24,287 nt of DNA from a virus, in IMG/VR virus record IMGVR_UViG_3300049847_000049, positions 1 to 24,287 of that record, one strand, 5' to 3'. The notes under the pieces are model-generated. The model saw only the letters and a list, made by a program, of their open reading frames with translations. It ran no database searches and was not told the DNA's origin. Shown in pieces: positions 13,680 to 22,806 of the stretch (positions are counted from its first letter, which is position 1; every line of letters starts with the position of its first letter). The position numbers and the translations under genes were made by a program.

Positions 13680-15876
13680 GCGACCCGTTACCGTAGGACC
13701 GTGGCCTCGGGGTATTAACCTCAAGGACGACTCACAACTTATCCAAGACAACCAACTAGTTGATGCTCTCAACGTAGTTATTCAGACTGACGGTTCTGTA
13801 ACTAATCGTCCAGGAATGCAGGCTATTTCTGCTACTGATATCGGTACTACGATTACGCAAGGATTAGAACGATTTGATGTTCTTGGTATAGTTGGTGATA
13901 ATACTTTTCTTGTAGGGAAGTCTGCACTTAATCCTAGTTGGATTACGTGGGAGACTCAAAAAATCTATAAAGGTAAGTTATCTACTGATCTTAATAGTCA
14001 GAGTATTATTTGGACAGACACTGGATTTACTCCTGCTGTTGCTCTTGGCGCTGAAAAGTTAGCCGCTACTGACGCAGGTTTTGAAACTAGTTTAGGTACG
14101 TGGCCTACTAGCGGTACAGGCTGCACTATTGCGTTAGATACTACTTCCTCTAATGCTCGTACAGGTAATAACTCTCTTAAGATGACTTTAACTGCTACTG
14201 GTGCTAGTTTAAATAACCCTACTAACTATCCGGTAACAGCAGGACTAGAGTATACTGTCTCTGGATATGCTAAGACTGTTACTAGGTCTTGTATTATATT
14301 TATTCGTCTATCTTTTTACGATAGCGGTGGGACTCAAATTTCTAGCATTGGAAACCTTGCTAATATTACTGCCCCTATAAATACATACACTAACATAAAT
14401 GGTAGAGGGGTTGCTCCTGTAGGGGCAGTTAATGCCCGTATTACTATTGGAGTTTCTACTGGATCAGGTGCTCTATCAGGCGATATAATCTATTGGGACG
14501 ACTTTAGTATCAAACAAGGTTGCTCTGGGTACTACGTTAAGGCCATTACATACTTAGATGATACATATTTAATTCCTAATTCTCGATCTAATACTATGCT
14601 TAAGACTAATAATAGTTCTTTCTCTAGTATGACCCCTATTACGGTTCCTGAAGGCCTAGACTATAACCCTCAAAACTACTTCAAGGCTCCAAGTGTTGAT
14701 CTTTGTTTTGTGTGGAAAGACAGACTTTTTATATGTTTTCAAGATACTGTATACTACAGTAAGGCCACTGATTTTACTAACTGGAGTACCGCTCCAGGTT
14801 TAGGTGGATTTTTTATTGTAGGTAATGATAGTTCTGGTAACTCTGACGGTAACTATATCAGTTCAACTATTGTAGTGGGAGACGCTCTCTATATTTTTAA
14901 AACTAAGGGACTTTACGCGTTTACATTTCAAACTGATCCTGGTACTGATGGGTATTTAAAGGTAGTTTCTAGTGCTCAAGGCACTACTTCCGCAGTAGAG
15001 TGGAAGGGAAGAATCTTTACTTGTAATACTAACTCTGTCTATGAATACGTATCTGGACAGTTTATTGATATCGGTAGGCAGTTAAACATTCTTAATGGCT
15101 CTAGTGGGTATAACACTGTTACAGGTAGCGGATACATTATCTCTACTTTACACGTTATGAATGACTATCTAGTTGTTGGGCCTCTTATTAAAGATACGGC
15201 TAGCATTAGCGGTAGATACTACGCTATGAACCTTAATAATGGTGCATGGTCTAAGTGGGACGTGTACAAGGGTGCTCTTCATCTTGTAGACGCAGGAGAT
15301 ACAGATACTGTAACTTGTCAAGGACCTATGCACAACATAGTTGGACCTCAACACGGTATGTACTATCTAGGCTCTAGTGAGTTAGGTACTCAAGTAATTT
15401 TTATGAACTATCGAGAGGCCGCTAATAAGGTAGCGGACGGGCTTAGTTCAGCACAAAGACTTCCTCGATACTATTTCGAGACTAAGATGTTTACGTTTAA
15501 CAACGAGGTCCAGTTTAAGAAGGTGTATCGTGTACAGTTTAACCGGAACCTCGGAATTTCCGACGGCGGAATCAGCACGACGTTTGCTAAGGGAGGGTTC
15601 GGCGTTCGATACGTCAAGCCCGCAGACTTACAAGTCTCTAGCACTACCGCCACACGAATTCAGAGCCTTCTTACAGACCACTTTGGAAACCTTAAGGCAG
15701 GAAGTACGTTCCGGTGCTTATCGTTCTCCATGTTCTATGAATACTACTACGTAAACCAACAGAGCATTACCATTGATGATACAGTTCGATCATATCGGTT
15801 CAGGATTAACAGTATGATTGCGTACGTTGATCTTAAGGCTGATTTTGCAAACGTCCAGACCCTAGCGGTTACGTAG
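13672..15876 (+). CDS. Tail nozzle protein with inserted carbohydrate-binding module
   Basis: The protein is 734 residues. The N-terminus (PWPRGINLKDDSQLIQDNQL followed by LNVVIQTDGSVTNRPG) is the hallmark of podovirus nozzle (tail tubular B-like) proteins, which form the tail tip below the adaptor. At residues of about 127-283 a galactose-binding-like beta-sandwich of the CBM_4_9 kind is inserted (DAGFETSLGTWP at its start, GDIIYWDDFSIKQG at its end). The nozzle body resumes after it (YLDDTYLIPNSRSN, then WKDRLFICFQDTVYYS). The middle of the gene is clearly AT-richer than its ends: the bases 13861-13920 are 35% GC by eye, while 15541-15600 are 57%. The module may bind cell-wall sugar. Confidence 0.8.
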   Translation: MAKRPVTVGPWPRGINLKDDSQLIQDNQLVDALNVVIQTDGSVTNRPGMQAISATDIGTTITQGLERFDVLGIVGDNTFLVGKSALNPSWITWETQKIYKGKLSTDLNSQSIIWTDTGFTPAVALGAEKLAATDAGFETSLGTWPTSGTGCTIALDTTSSNARTGNNSLKMTLTATGASLNNPTNYPVTAGLEYTVSGYAKTVTRSCIIFIRLSFYDSGGTQISSIGNLANITAPINTYTNINGRGVAPVGAVNARITIGVSTGSGALSGDIIYWDDFSIKQGCSGYYVKAITYLDDTYLIPNSRSNTMLKTNNSSFSSMTPITVPEGLDYNPQNYFKAPSVDLCFVWKDRLFICFQDTVYYSKATDFTNWSTAPGLGGFFIVGNDSSGNSDGNYISSTIVVGDALYIFKTKGLYAFTFQTDPGTDGYLKVVSSAQGTTSAVEWKGRIFTCNTNSVYEYVSGQFIDIGRQLNILNGSSGYNTVTGSGYIISTLHVMNDYLVVGPLIKDTASISGRYYAMNLNNGAWSKWDVYKGALHLVDAGDTDTVTCQGPMHNIVGPQHGMYYLGSSELGTQVIFMNYREAANKVADGLSSAQRLPRYYFETKMFTFNNEVQFKKVYRVQFNRNLGISDGGISTTFAKGGFGVRYVKPADLQVSSTTATRIQSLLTDHFGNLKAGSTFRCLSFSMFYEYYYVNQQSITIDDTVRSYRFRINSMIAYVDLKADFANVQTLAVT

Positions 15877-15885
15877 GAGGGTAGT

Positions 15886-16854
15886 ATGTCACAGGCAGGC
15901 GCATCAAATCCTTATGCCGCAGGTGCTAGGGTTTACCGTGGTGGTAGTAATGCAGCAACGCAAGGCGCTGTTGACCCCACGGGATACATTGATAGGTCAT
16001 TAAATAAGCAGCAACCCGGTTACACTCCTGGTGTAGCGGCTGGCGCTCTTAACACTCTTAGGAGTGCCAGCCCCTCACTACAAGGACAAGGTGGAGGTAG
16101 CGGACCCGCACCTATTACGCCCCCTGCACCTCCTACCCCTGCACCTACACAGTCGTCTACTACAGGCACTATCAGTTGGAAGATGCCTATAGATTACGAC
16201 TTGCAGATGCAGGGTATCCAGGCTAATAGCGACTATAACGACCTACTTACTCAGATTACAGCAATTAAGAATAACGCGGCTCAAAACGAAACTGTTGGCC
16301 TACGTGACGCTGCTGTTAATGAGACTAAGCAGACTCGTCGAGATACTAACGTTGCAGCGTACCGAGGTATGGCTCGCAGTAGTGGATATGTTAACCAAGT
16401 AGATGAGACTCAGCAGTTTTTTAATAACCTTAGGACTGATGTTGAGTCTAGGTTTATGGCCGCACTTAACGGAGCAGACTCTCAAGGACTTGCAGGTAAG
16501 TCTAGGTTAGACTCTACTATGGAGTCTATCTACAGCGAGGCTGCACGAAGGTTAGCAGAGAAGTTAGCGAATGATCCTAATGCTGGCGCTCTTGATCCTA
16601 TTACTGGTCAGCCTGCTACGCCTCCTAAGACTGGTCAGAACGGTCAAGGGGGACAAGGGGGACAAGGGGGACAAGGTACCCCTAAGCCTGCTCCTACTCC
16701 GCCTCCTAAGATTCCTACTACTACTGGTCCTATTACTCCTCCTAAGGCTCCGGCTAAGCCTAAGCCTAAGAAGCGTGGATACACTAACGCACAGTTAGAA
16801 GCAGCAAAAAAGCGTAAGAAAGCAAATCAGCCTAGTGGTTCGATCGGAGGTTAG
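15886..16854 (+). CDS. Probable internal virion / ejection protein, low-complexity
   Basis: The protein is 322 residues from ATG 15886, with AGGAGG at 15875-15880 overlapping the nozzle stop. The N-terminus is Gly/Ala-rich and there is a Pro/Thr linker near residue 80-95. A helical middle (DLLTQITAIKNNAAQNETVG, then YRGMARSSGYVNQVDETQQF) resembles internal structural proteins that sit below the portal. The C-terminus holds four GQG units from a 9-bp repeat, a Pro/Thr-rich linker and a lysine-rich tail (AAKKRKKANQ). The basic tail may contact packaged DNA. Gene position between nozzle and giant ejection protein supports an ejection role, by inference. Confidence 0.6.
   Translation: MSQAGASNPYAAGARVYRGGSNAATQGAVDPTGYIDRSLNKQQPGYTPGVAAGALNTLRSASPSLQGQGGGSGPAPITPPAPPTPAPTQSSTTGTISWKMPIDYDLQMQGIQANSDYNDLLTQITAIKNNAAQNETVGLRDAAVNETKQTRRDTNVAAYRGMARSSGYVNQVDETQQFFNNLRTDVESRFMAALNGADSQGLAGKSRLDSTMESIYSEAARRLAEKLANDPNAGALDPITGQPATPPKTGQNGQGGQGGQGGQGTPKPAPTPPPKIPTTTGPITPPKAPAKPKPKKRGYTNAQLEAAKKRKKANQPSGSIGG
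16642..16677 (+). repeat. Four tandem 9-bp units (GGACAAGGG)
   Basis: The first unit reads GGTCAAGGG, the next two are identical GGACAAGGG, and the last ends in T. They encode Gly-Gln-Gly four times. Because the unit is a multiple of three, gain or loss changes linker length without shifting the frame. Confidence 0.9.
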
Positions 16855-16856
16855 TA

Positions 16857-18356
16857 GTGCCTACTTCGGGTAACGAAAGTGGCGGTCCTAAGTACAAGAC
16901 TTATGTACCTCCGGGTAGTGGATATAAGCCAGTACCGGGTACTGGTGGACCTAAGACTGGACCCTGGGCTCCTAAGAAGAAGCCTAACACTCCTGGATAC
17001 AACAGTCTTAGCAACATTAATCAGTCTGACCATAAGGCCGGTACTCCTGGTCAACGAGTTAATGATGCAGCGACTAAGGACAAGACTCCTGCTAAGCGAC
17101 CTACTGTTAAGAAGGGCAGCACGGCTGCCAGGGCATCTGCTGCTAAGCCTAATAGGTCAGGCGGTAACAGTAGCGGTGCAGGTAAGGGAACCTCTAAGCC
17201 TACTGCTACTAAGCCTGGAACCTCTAAGCCGACTAAGACTACTACTTCTAAGACTACAAAGACTGACTTTAAGTCTACTGCTAGGGGTGCTGTAAGTGCT
17301 GAGTTAGACCCGAAGTTAAAGGCTATCAGGGACCAGCAGGCAGCCTTTGACAAGGCACAGAAGGACGCTCAGGACCAAACGAAGGCCCGAGGCGCCCAGG
17401 TCAGCCACGATATTCAGTTCCTTTACGATAACCTTGACAAGAAGTTAAAGGAACAGCAGGCATCTACGGCTGCTGCATATGGGTCTACTGCTAGTCAGGT
17501 GGATAGTAACTATGCTAAGTTACTTGGGACTCTTACCTCTAACACTTCTCAATCAGTGGATAAGGTTAACGCTGAGGCTGCTCGGCTGGGCTTAGCACCG
17601 CCTGTAGAAAGTCAAGCAGGGGCCGACGGTAACTTTGCAGGAATGCTTGCTAGTACTAATCGTCAGAACGCTGCACTTATGTTACAAGCACAAGGGCTTA
17701 ATTCCGATACTACTGCTAGTTTCATGCGAGACGCTAACGCAGGCTTAGGTGCTACTAAGACTGCTGATTTTAAGACGGCTAACAACAACGCGCTTAACGA
17801 TCAGATTAAGGGCCAACTGGCTCAAGACACTGAGTACGGCAACCAACTGACAAACCTTGAAATGCAGCGTTCTACTATGGAGAAGCAATACCTTCAGCAG
17901 TTAGAGCAGCAGGCTTACGACCGTCAGCAAGAAGCCGCACAGCAGCAGTTCATGAACAGCATGGCAGTTAATAAGTTCAATCTTAGCGCGGACAAGTTTA
18001 ACGCAGATCAAGCATACCGTCAGGCAACTCTTGACCTTAACCGACTTAAGATTATCAACGCTGGACAGAAGGCAGCATCTAGCAGCAAGCCTGCTCTTAA
18101 CCCTGGCGGCGCTACTGACTACATTAATAAGACAATTAACGACCCCAACACGGAGTTAGGTCTTAACCAGGCATTTAACTTTGCACGGTACAATGGGGCC
18201 TATGATTTCAACGATAAGAAGAACCGCAATCAAGCAATCGAAGCCATGCGTCAGTGGTTACAGCAGAACCGTCCTGATTTAATTCAGAGCAACGAGTTCT
18301 TAGGTTACCTCTCTAACGCATATGACATTTACACGGGAGTTCAGTATGCCCAATAG
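16857..18356 (+). CDS. Probable internal virion / ejection protein, basic N-terminus and coiled coil
   Basis: The protein is 499 residues from GTG 16857, with GGAGG at 16846-16850 six bases upstream. Residues 1-140 are Lys/Thr/Gly/Pro-rich and disordered-looking, with SKPTATKPGTSKPTKTTTSK typical of the region. The rest is Ala/Gln-rich and helical (DIQFLYDNLDKKLKEQQAST, then LEMQRSTMEKQYLQQLEQQA), likely coiled coil. No catalytic motif is visible. It precedes the giant ejection-type protein and shares the low-complexity style of the gene before it. A role in the internal core or DNA-ejection conduit is inferred. Confidence 0.6.
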   Translation: MPTSGNESGGPKYKTYVPPGSGYKPVPGTGGPKTGPWAPKKKPNTPGYNSLSNINQSDHKAGTPGQRVNDAATKDKTPAKRPTVKKGSTAARASAAKPNRSGGNSSGAGKGTSKPTATKPGTSKPTKTTTSKTTKTDFKSTARGAVSAELDPKLKAIRDQQAAFDKAQKDAQDQTKARGAQVSHDIQFLYDNLDKKLKEQQASTAAAYGSTASQVDSNYAKLLGTLTSNTSQSVDKVNAEAARLGLAPPVESQAGADGNFAGMLASTNRQNAALMLQAQGLNSDTTASFMRDANAGLGATKTADFKTANNNALNDQIKGQLAQDTEYGNQLTNLEMQRSTMEKQYLQQLEQQAYDRQQEAAQQQFMNSMAVNKFNLSADKFNADQAYRQATLDLNRLKIINAGQKAASSSKPALNPGGATDYINKTINDPNTELGLNQAFNFARYNGAYDFNDKKNRNQAIEAMRQWLQQNRPDLIQSNEFLGYLSNAYDIYTGVQYAQ

Positions 18357-21300
18357 TAAGCCGACTGTGCCGTCGTATACGCAGCACAGTTATGCTTATT
18401 GGGCCAACTTTTACGCCTCGCCGTCAGACTTAGTTATTAGTAAGGCGACGGGTAGTAATCCAGTTGCCCCTGTAGGCAATAGCCGCAATAGCCTTGCGAA
18501 CTTAAACAAGGACATTCAGGGATTAAATTACAAGGGTGCCGTTATTGGTGTCATTAAGGCAGGACCCGAAGTTCGCAAGGCTTCGGGCCTTACTCGTGAA
18601 ATGCTGGACCCTAAGGTTCAGCAACTTTACGACCAGACTCTTGCGGCAGAGGCTAAGGCTGGTACGGGTGGGGAGGACCCTAGTTTCCTCACCCGTACGT
18701 TTGATGTGCTTAGCCGGTTAAACTACGCAATTGCCGGAGCATATAAGCAGACTATTACAGAAGAGCAGAAGGCTAACGGCTCTACTGACATTAATGACCT
18801 GTCTTACATTCCTGTAGTGGGTAGTTCGTTCTGGAAGTCTCTTACTCAAGGTCAGGCCTTGTGGGACGGTCTTGCAGGGTACAATAAGGTTACGTTCTCT
18901 GGCGTCTTAGATCAGGCGCACCCTGAAATGAACGATATCGCTAAGGGTGTTCTTGGTTTTGCACTTGATGTTGGTATGGACCCTACTACTTACATCGGTG
19001 TAGGTGCAATTAAGAACGTCAGCGCCAAGGTTATTGGCGAGGGCGCTAAAATTGCTACTGACGCAGAGGCTACTGCTAACCACTTAGCAGACTTCTTTAA
19101 GGCTGACGGTACGCGAGTCGATAAGGTCCATGAGTTAATGGTGGACTCTTGGGAGAAGAGTGGTTTAGCACCTAGTAATAACTTCTTTACTGCGCTTAAG
19201 ACTGTAGACTTTACTGATCCTAAGGCAGTCGAGGAGTTCCTTACTTCTGGTGTAGGGTCGCACCCCGGTCGTGCTGAGGGTGCTGCACGACAGGGACTTA
19301 GTGAGCGTGCTAAGACTACACAAGTTGTCACTAAGTTCTTAGAGGCTACTTCTACGATGATGCACGAGCACTTATATTTAACGCATCTGGATGAACTTAA
19401 GGCTGCGGCTATCAAGGATGGTACTTTAATCCCTACTACTGCTCTTGTGCCTGACTCTATGGTTCGTACGCTTACGTACGAGGCTTTGACTATGCCTGAG
19501 GCTGAAGTCGTAGGTAAGATTAACACACTCCACACTAAGCGCGGCATCTTAGAGAGTCAAATCTCTACTGCTAAGAAGGAATTAACAGGTCGAGAGCAGA
19601 GTCAAATTATTGATGGTCTGCAATCGCAGAAGGCTGCTGTTAACGCTGAACTTAAGACGTTGATTACTGAGACTCGTATTGATATGGGTTCTCAGGACGT
19701 TCTTACTGCTATCAGGACACTCTCTAACTCCGATCCCGCTTTCCGAGCAGTAGATGCAGCATACAAGAAGGCTCACGATGTTATGCTCCATGATCCTAGG
19801 TATTACATGGGGCCTGAAGGTGCTAAGGTATCTATGTACCGTAGCATTCAGACTGAGCAACAACTATTAGACTTTGCAGCAGGTCAACTGTCTCACGTTA
19901 GGTTTGGCGCTAGCGGAACACTTCCCGTTAAGCGTGGCATTCGTGGTGCTAGTGCTGGCGATTCTGTTATGAAGGATAGCCTTATAGGACAAGATGTAGC
20001 CCGAGCGCAGAAAATGACTGCTCAAGACTACATCAACATGCACCCTGTGCTTAAGTCTTATCAGAAGGCATTACGTAGACGTGCAGAATTAGAGTCGCAA
20101 CGCGCACAGATGATTGCTGATCGAGTCTTACAGGCTACGAATGATGTTAACTTACCTGAGGCTGCACGTTTGGCTAAATACCGTAAGTTAAAGGATTGGC
20201 GTGACGTTGCTCAGACGTTCGTTAACATCTATGGCGCTGAGCGTAAGGCGACTAAGGCTGCTGAGACTGCGGCTATGTCTGCTGATAGCGTTGGTGACAT
20301 TGGCGGTACAGTTAAGGCTATCAAGGCTAAGGAAGCGTTAGGCCGTGGAAGCGGTAGTGTTAACAAGGCTCTTGAGAACGCACGTCGTGAGATTCAGTAC
20401 CGCATGTCTAAGGGCGAGTTAAGCGTCGAGGACTTACGTGCGTTCTTACGTGAGAACAAGATTGTTGCTCCTGACCTGCTGCATGATTTTGAAAACTTAA
20501 TGCCAGAAACTAGCCGTATCCTTCACTTTGGAGAAGGTTTTAAGCCTCTCACTGTTAAGCAGATGACTGCTGGCGGTATGGACGTACAGAAGGCTATTAC
20601 GGCTAACGGTATGGTCATGCACAGTCTTGAAGTTACGGCCAAGGGTCACGCAGATGAAATGACTAAGTTAGTTCTTGAGACTGCTAATGACTTACTGGTT
20701 AGGTCTATGACCCTACAGGCACGTAAGGCATTTGGCCTTCGTGTAGGGTTCTTAGGTAACGGTCCTGTAGTTGCATCAATGGCTATGCCTGAGTTATTTG
20801 ATAAGTTAATTGCTACTGCATACAAGTCTAACATTGTTGCTGCTAGTATTAAGGGCTTTAATAAGGCGCTGGTCTCTAGTGCTGGTATGGACAAGGACCT
20901 TGCTCGTATCCGTGGGCGTGAGGCTGGTCGTACTACGGAGTTTATTAAGATTAACGGTTTACGTATCTATCAGAAGTTTCAGCACGTAGCGCCTTCTGAG
21001 CGCATGACGGCTTTTCAGCAGTTAATGCGTACTGATATTAAGAACTACACTAATCCTCAAGTTGTTGACGACATTCGTTATGAACTTAACCTTATTGCTG
21101 AGAAGTTTGGCGACCAAGCGTTCTCTGGTTTACGTGAACCTCTTAGCCTTAGCGAAGTCAATAAGTGGATTCCTACACCTAAGCGACGGTTACGAGAGAA
21201 CCAGAAGCACGGCTGGACGATTTCTGGCGGGTCTCTAGGTGAGGGTGAAGATCCTGTAGAATGGCTACTCAACTCTATGAGGCTTGCTAACCTGCACGAT

Positions 21301-22806
21301 ATGGACCCTGCACAGTTAATCTGGGACCTACAGGTTGCTACTGAGAAGGCTCTTGCGCGTAAGGCTACTGTAGAGAGTATCGTTCAGAACTTTGGTATCG
21401 CTACAGGAACTACTTCTCAGGTTATGGACCCGTTAGCACAAAACCTAGTTAACAAGCACGGTTACCGACCGCACTCTATAGGTACCGAGCAGTTTATCTT
21501 TGATCCTGAAACGTATAAGCAACTTGATAAGATTCAAGAACTATTTTCTAGTCCGAAGATGATGGAAACGTTCGGAGAATACGCGGGTAGTATTACGCAG
21601 GCTTGGAAGCGTACGGTTACTGTTCGCAACCCAGGCTTCCACGCCCGTAACACTTTCGGAGATATCTTCGTCAGTTGGCTTGATGGAGTAAGCGGTGTCC
21701 ACGGTGTGCAATCGCACCGCATGGCGTTACGTACTGTTAGGAAGTTCCGCAACTTAGTTGATGCGGAGGACCCGATGGTTAAGGCTATGGGTCAGCCTAA
21801 CATGATGCAAGCGTACCAGGATGCTAAGCGAACTGGTCAGTTAGGTGAGAGTCACAACGCAGTTCTGTTTAAGAAGAACGGTAAAGACTTTACTATCGGT
21901 GACGTGTGGGCCGCATACGTTAACGAAGGATTGCTTAGTGGTTTCGCTAACACGGAGTTCGGAGCAGTCTTTAAGCAGCCTAAGAACATCGCTGCTACAG
22001 GCGTCGGGCAGGCTGTAGGTAAGGCTGACGCTAAGGTTCTTGCGTTCTCTGAGGCTCGTGAAGATGTTTTCCGACTCGCACACTTCATTGACATTATGCG
22101 TAAGACACCTATTAAGGATATTGAAAAGGCTGCTGCGGAAGCAGGAGCCAGAGTTCGTAAGTTTCACTTTGATTACTCAGACTTTACTATGACTGAGAAG
22201 TTAGCGTTTGCGCGAGTGTTCCCGTTCTACAAGTGGACTCGTAAGGCGTTCCCGCTTATGGTTGAGTCTCTGTTTGCTACTCCGGGTAAGATGCTTATGG
22301 TGCCTAGGGCGTCACAGGCTATTGGTGTAGCAGGAGGATTCGGCGGTAATAGTCCTGACGTAGTTACTCCTGACTGGATCACTAGCCGAATGCTGGCACC
22401 TGTTATGGGTCGCTCGGATGCTACTACTTACGCAGGCGTTGCGCTACCTTATGATGCCTTACGTGCTGTAGGAGCCCCTGGTGATTCGGTGCTTGGAATG
22501 CTACACCCTGGAATTAAGGGCGTACTTGAAGCATCTATGGGTCAGAAGGTTAACGGTCAAGAGTTTGACTTAAAGAATTACTTGACAGGACTACTGCCTC
22601 AGAGTAACATGTTAACTAAGCAACTCGGAGGAACGGGAACGCCCGAGCAGTTGGCCTCGTTCCTGACTGGTATTACGTTTACGCAGAATAACAGTAAGAC
22701 CATTCAGTCCGAACTCATTAAGCGGAAGGATAAGGCTTATGGCGCTATCCCCCCTAAGCCCCCAAAGCCCACAATCCCAGACTACGGGGCAAAGCCAGCC
22801 GGGTGA
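18346..22806 (+). CDS. Giant internal virion / ejection protein
   Basis: The protein is 1486 residues. ATG 18346 is chosen over an in-frame ATG at 18322 because GGGAG at 18334-18338 lies six bases before it. The N-terminal region has FALDVGMDPTTYIGVGAI, which I associate with large internal phage proteins. Long helical charged stretches follow. The C-terminal third contains NPGFHARNTFGDIFVSWLDG and FARVFPFYKWTRKAFPLMVE, both recurrent in large podovirus ejection proteins. No lysozyme or protease motif is seen inside it, unlike T7 gp16, but two wall hydrolases are encoded immediately downstream. It probably forms part of the trans-envelope DNA channel. Its last 68 bases overlap the next gene. 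Confidence 0.75.
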   Translation: MPNSKPTVPSYTQHSYAYWANFYASPSDLVISKATGSNPVAPVGNSRNSLANLNKDIQGLNYKGAVIGVIKAGPEVRKASGLTREMLDPKVQQLYDQTLAAEAKAGTGGEDPSFLTRTFDVLSRLNYAIAGAYKQTITEEQKANGSTDINDLSYIPVVGSSFWKSLTQGQALWDGLAGYNKVTFSGVLDQAHPEMNDIAKGVLGFALDVGMDPTTYIGVGAIKNVSAKVIGEGAKIATDAEATANHLADFFKADGTRVDKVHELMVDSWEKSGLAPSNNFFTALKTVDFTDPKAVEEFLTSGVGSHPGRAEGAARQGLSERAKTTQVVTKFLEATSTMMHEHLYLTHLDELKAAAIKDGTLIPTTALVPDSMVRTLTYEALTMPEAEVVGKINTLHTKRGILESQISTAKKELTGREQSQIIDGLQSQKAAVNAELKTLITETRIDMGSQDVLTAIRTLSNSDPAFRAVDAAYKKAHDVMLHDPRYYMGPEGAKVSMYRSIQTEQQLLDFAAGQLSHVRFGASGTLPVKRGIRGASAGDSVMKDSLIGQDVARAQKMTAQDYINMHPVLKSYQKALRRRAELESQRAQMIADRVLQATNDVNLPEAARLAKYRKLKDWRDVAQTFVNIYGAERKATKAAETAAMSADSVGDIGGTVKAIKAKEALGRGSGSVNKALENARREIQYRMSKGELSVEDLRAFLRENKIVAPDLLHDFENLMPETSRILHFGEGFKPLTVKQMTAGGMDVQKAITANGMVMHSLEVTAKGHADEMTKLVLETANDLLVRSMTLQARKAFGLRVGFLGNGPVVASMAMPELFDKLIATAYKSNIVAASIKGFNKALVSSAGMDKDLARIRGREAGRTTEFIKINGLRIYQKFQHVAPSERMTAFQQLMRTDIKNYTNPQVVDDIRYELNLIAEKFGDQAFSGLREPLSLSEVNKWIPTPKRRLRENQKHGWTISGGSLGEGEDPVEWLLNSMRLANLHDMDPAQLIWDLQVATEKALARKATVESIVQNFGIATGTTSQVMDPLAQNLVNKHGYRPHSIGTEQFIFDPETYKQLDKIQELFSSPKMMETFGEYAGSITQAWKRTVTVRNPGFHARNTFGDIFVSWLDGVSGVHGVQSHRMALRTVRKFRNLVDAEDPMVKAMGQPNMMQAYQDAKRTGQLGESHNAVLFKKNGKDFTIGDVWAAYVNEGLLSGFANTEFGAVFKQPKNIAATGVGQAVGKADAKVLAFSEAREDVFRLAHFIDIMRKTPIKDIEKAAAEAGARVRKFHFDYSDFTMTEKLAFARVFPFYKWTRKAFPLMVESLFATPGKMLMVPRASQAIGVAGGFGGNSPDVVTPDWITSRMLAPVMGRSDATTYAGVALPYDALRAVGAPGDSVLGMLHPGIKGVLEASMGQKVNGQEFDLKNYLTGLLPQSNMLTKQLGGTGTPEQLASFLTGITFTQNNSKTIQSELIKRKDKAYGAIPPKPPKPTIPDYGAKPAG

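Noticed and set aside
18990-19547. Minus-strand open frame of 185 codons
   Set aside because: It is antisense to the giant ejection-protein gene, without ribosome site or promoter, and with shadow-type composition.
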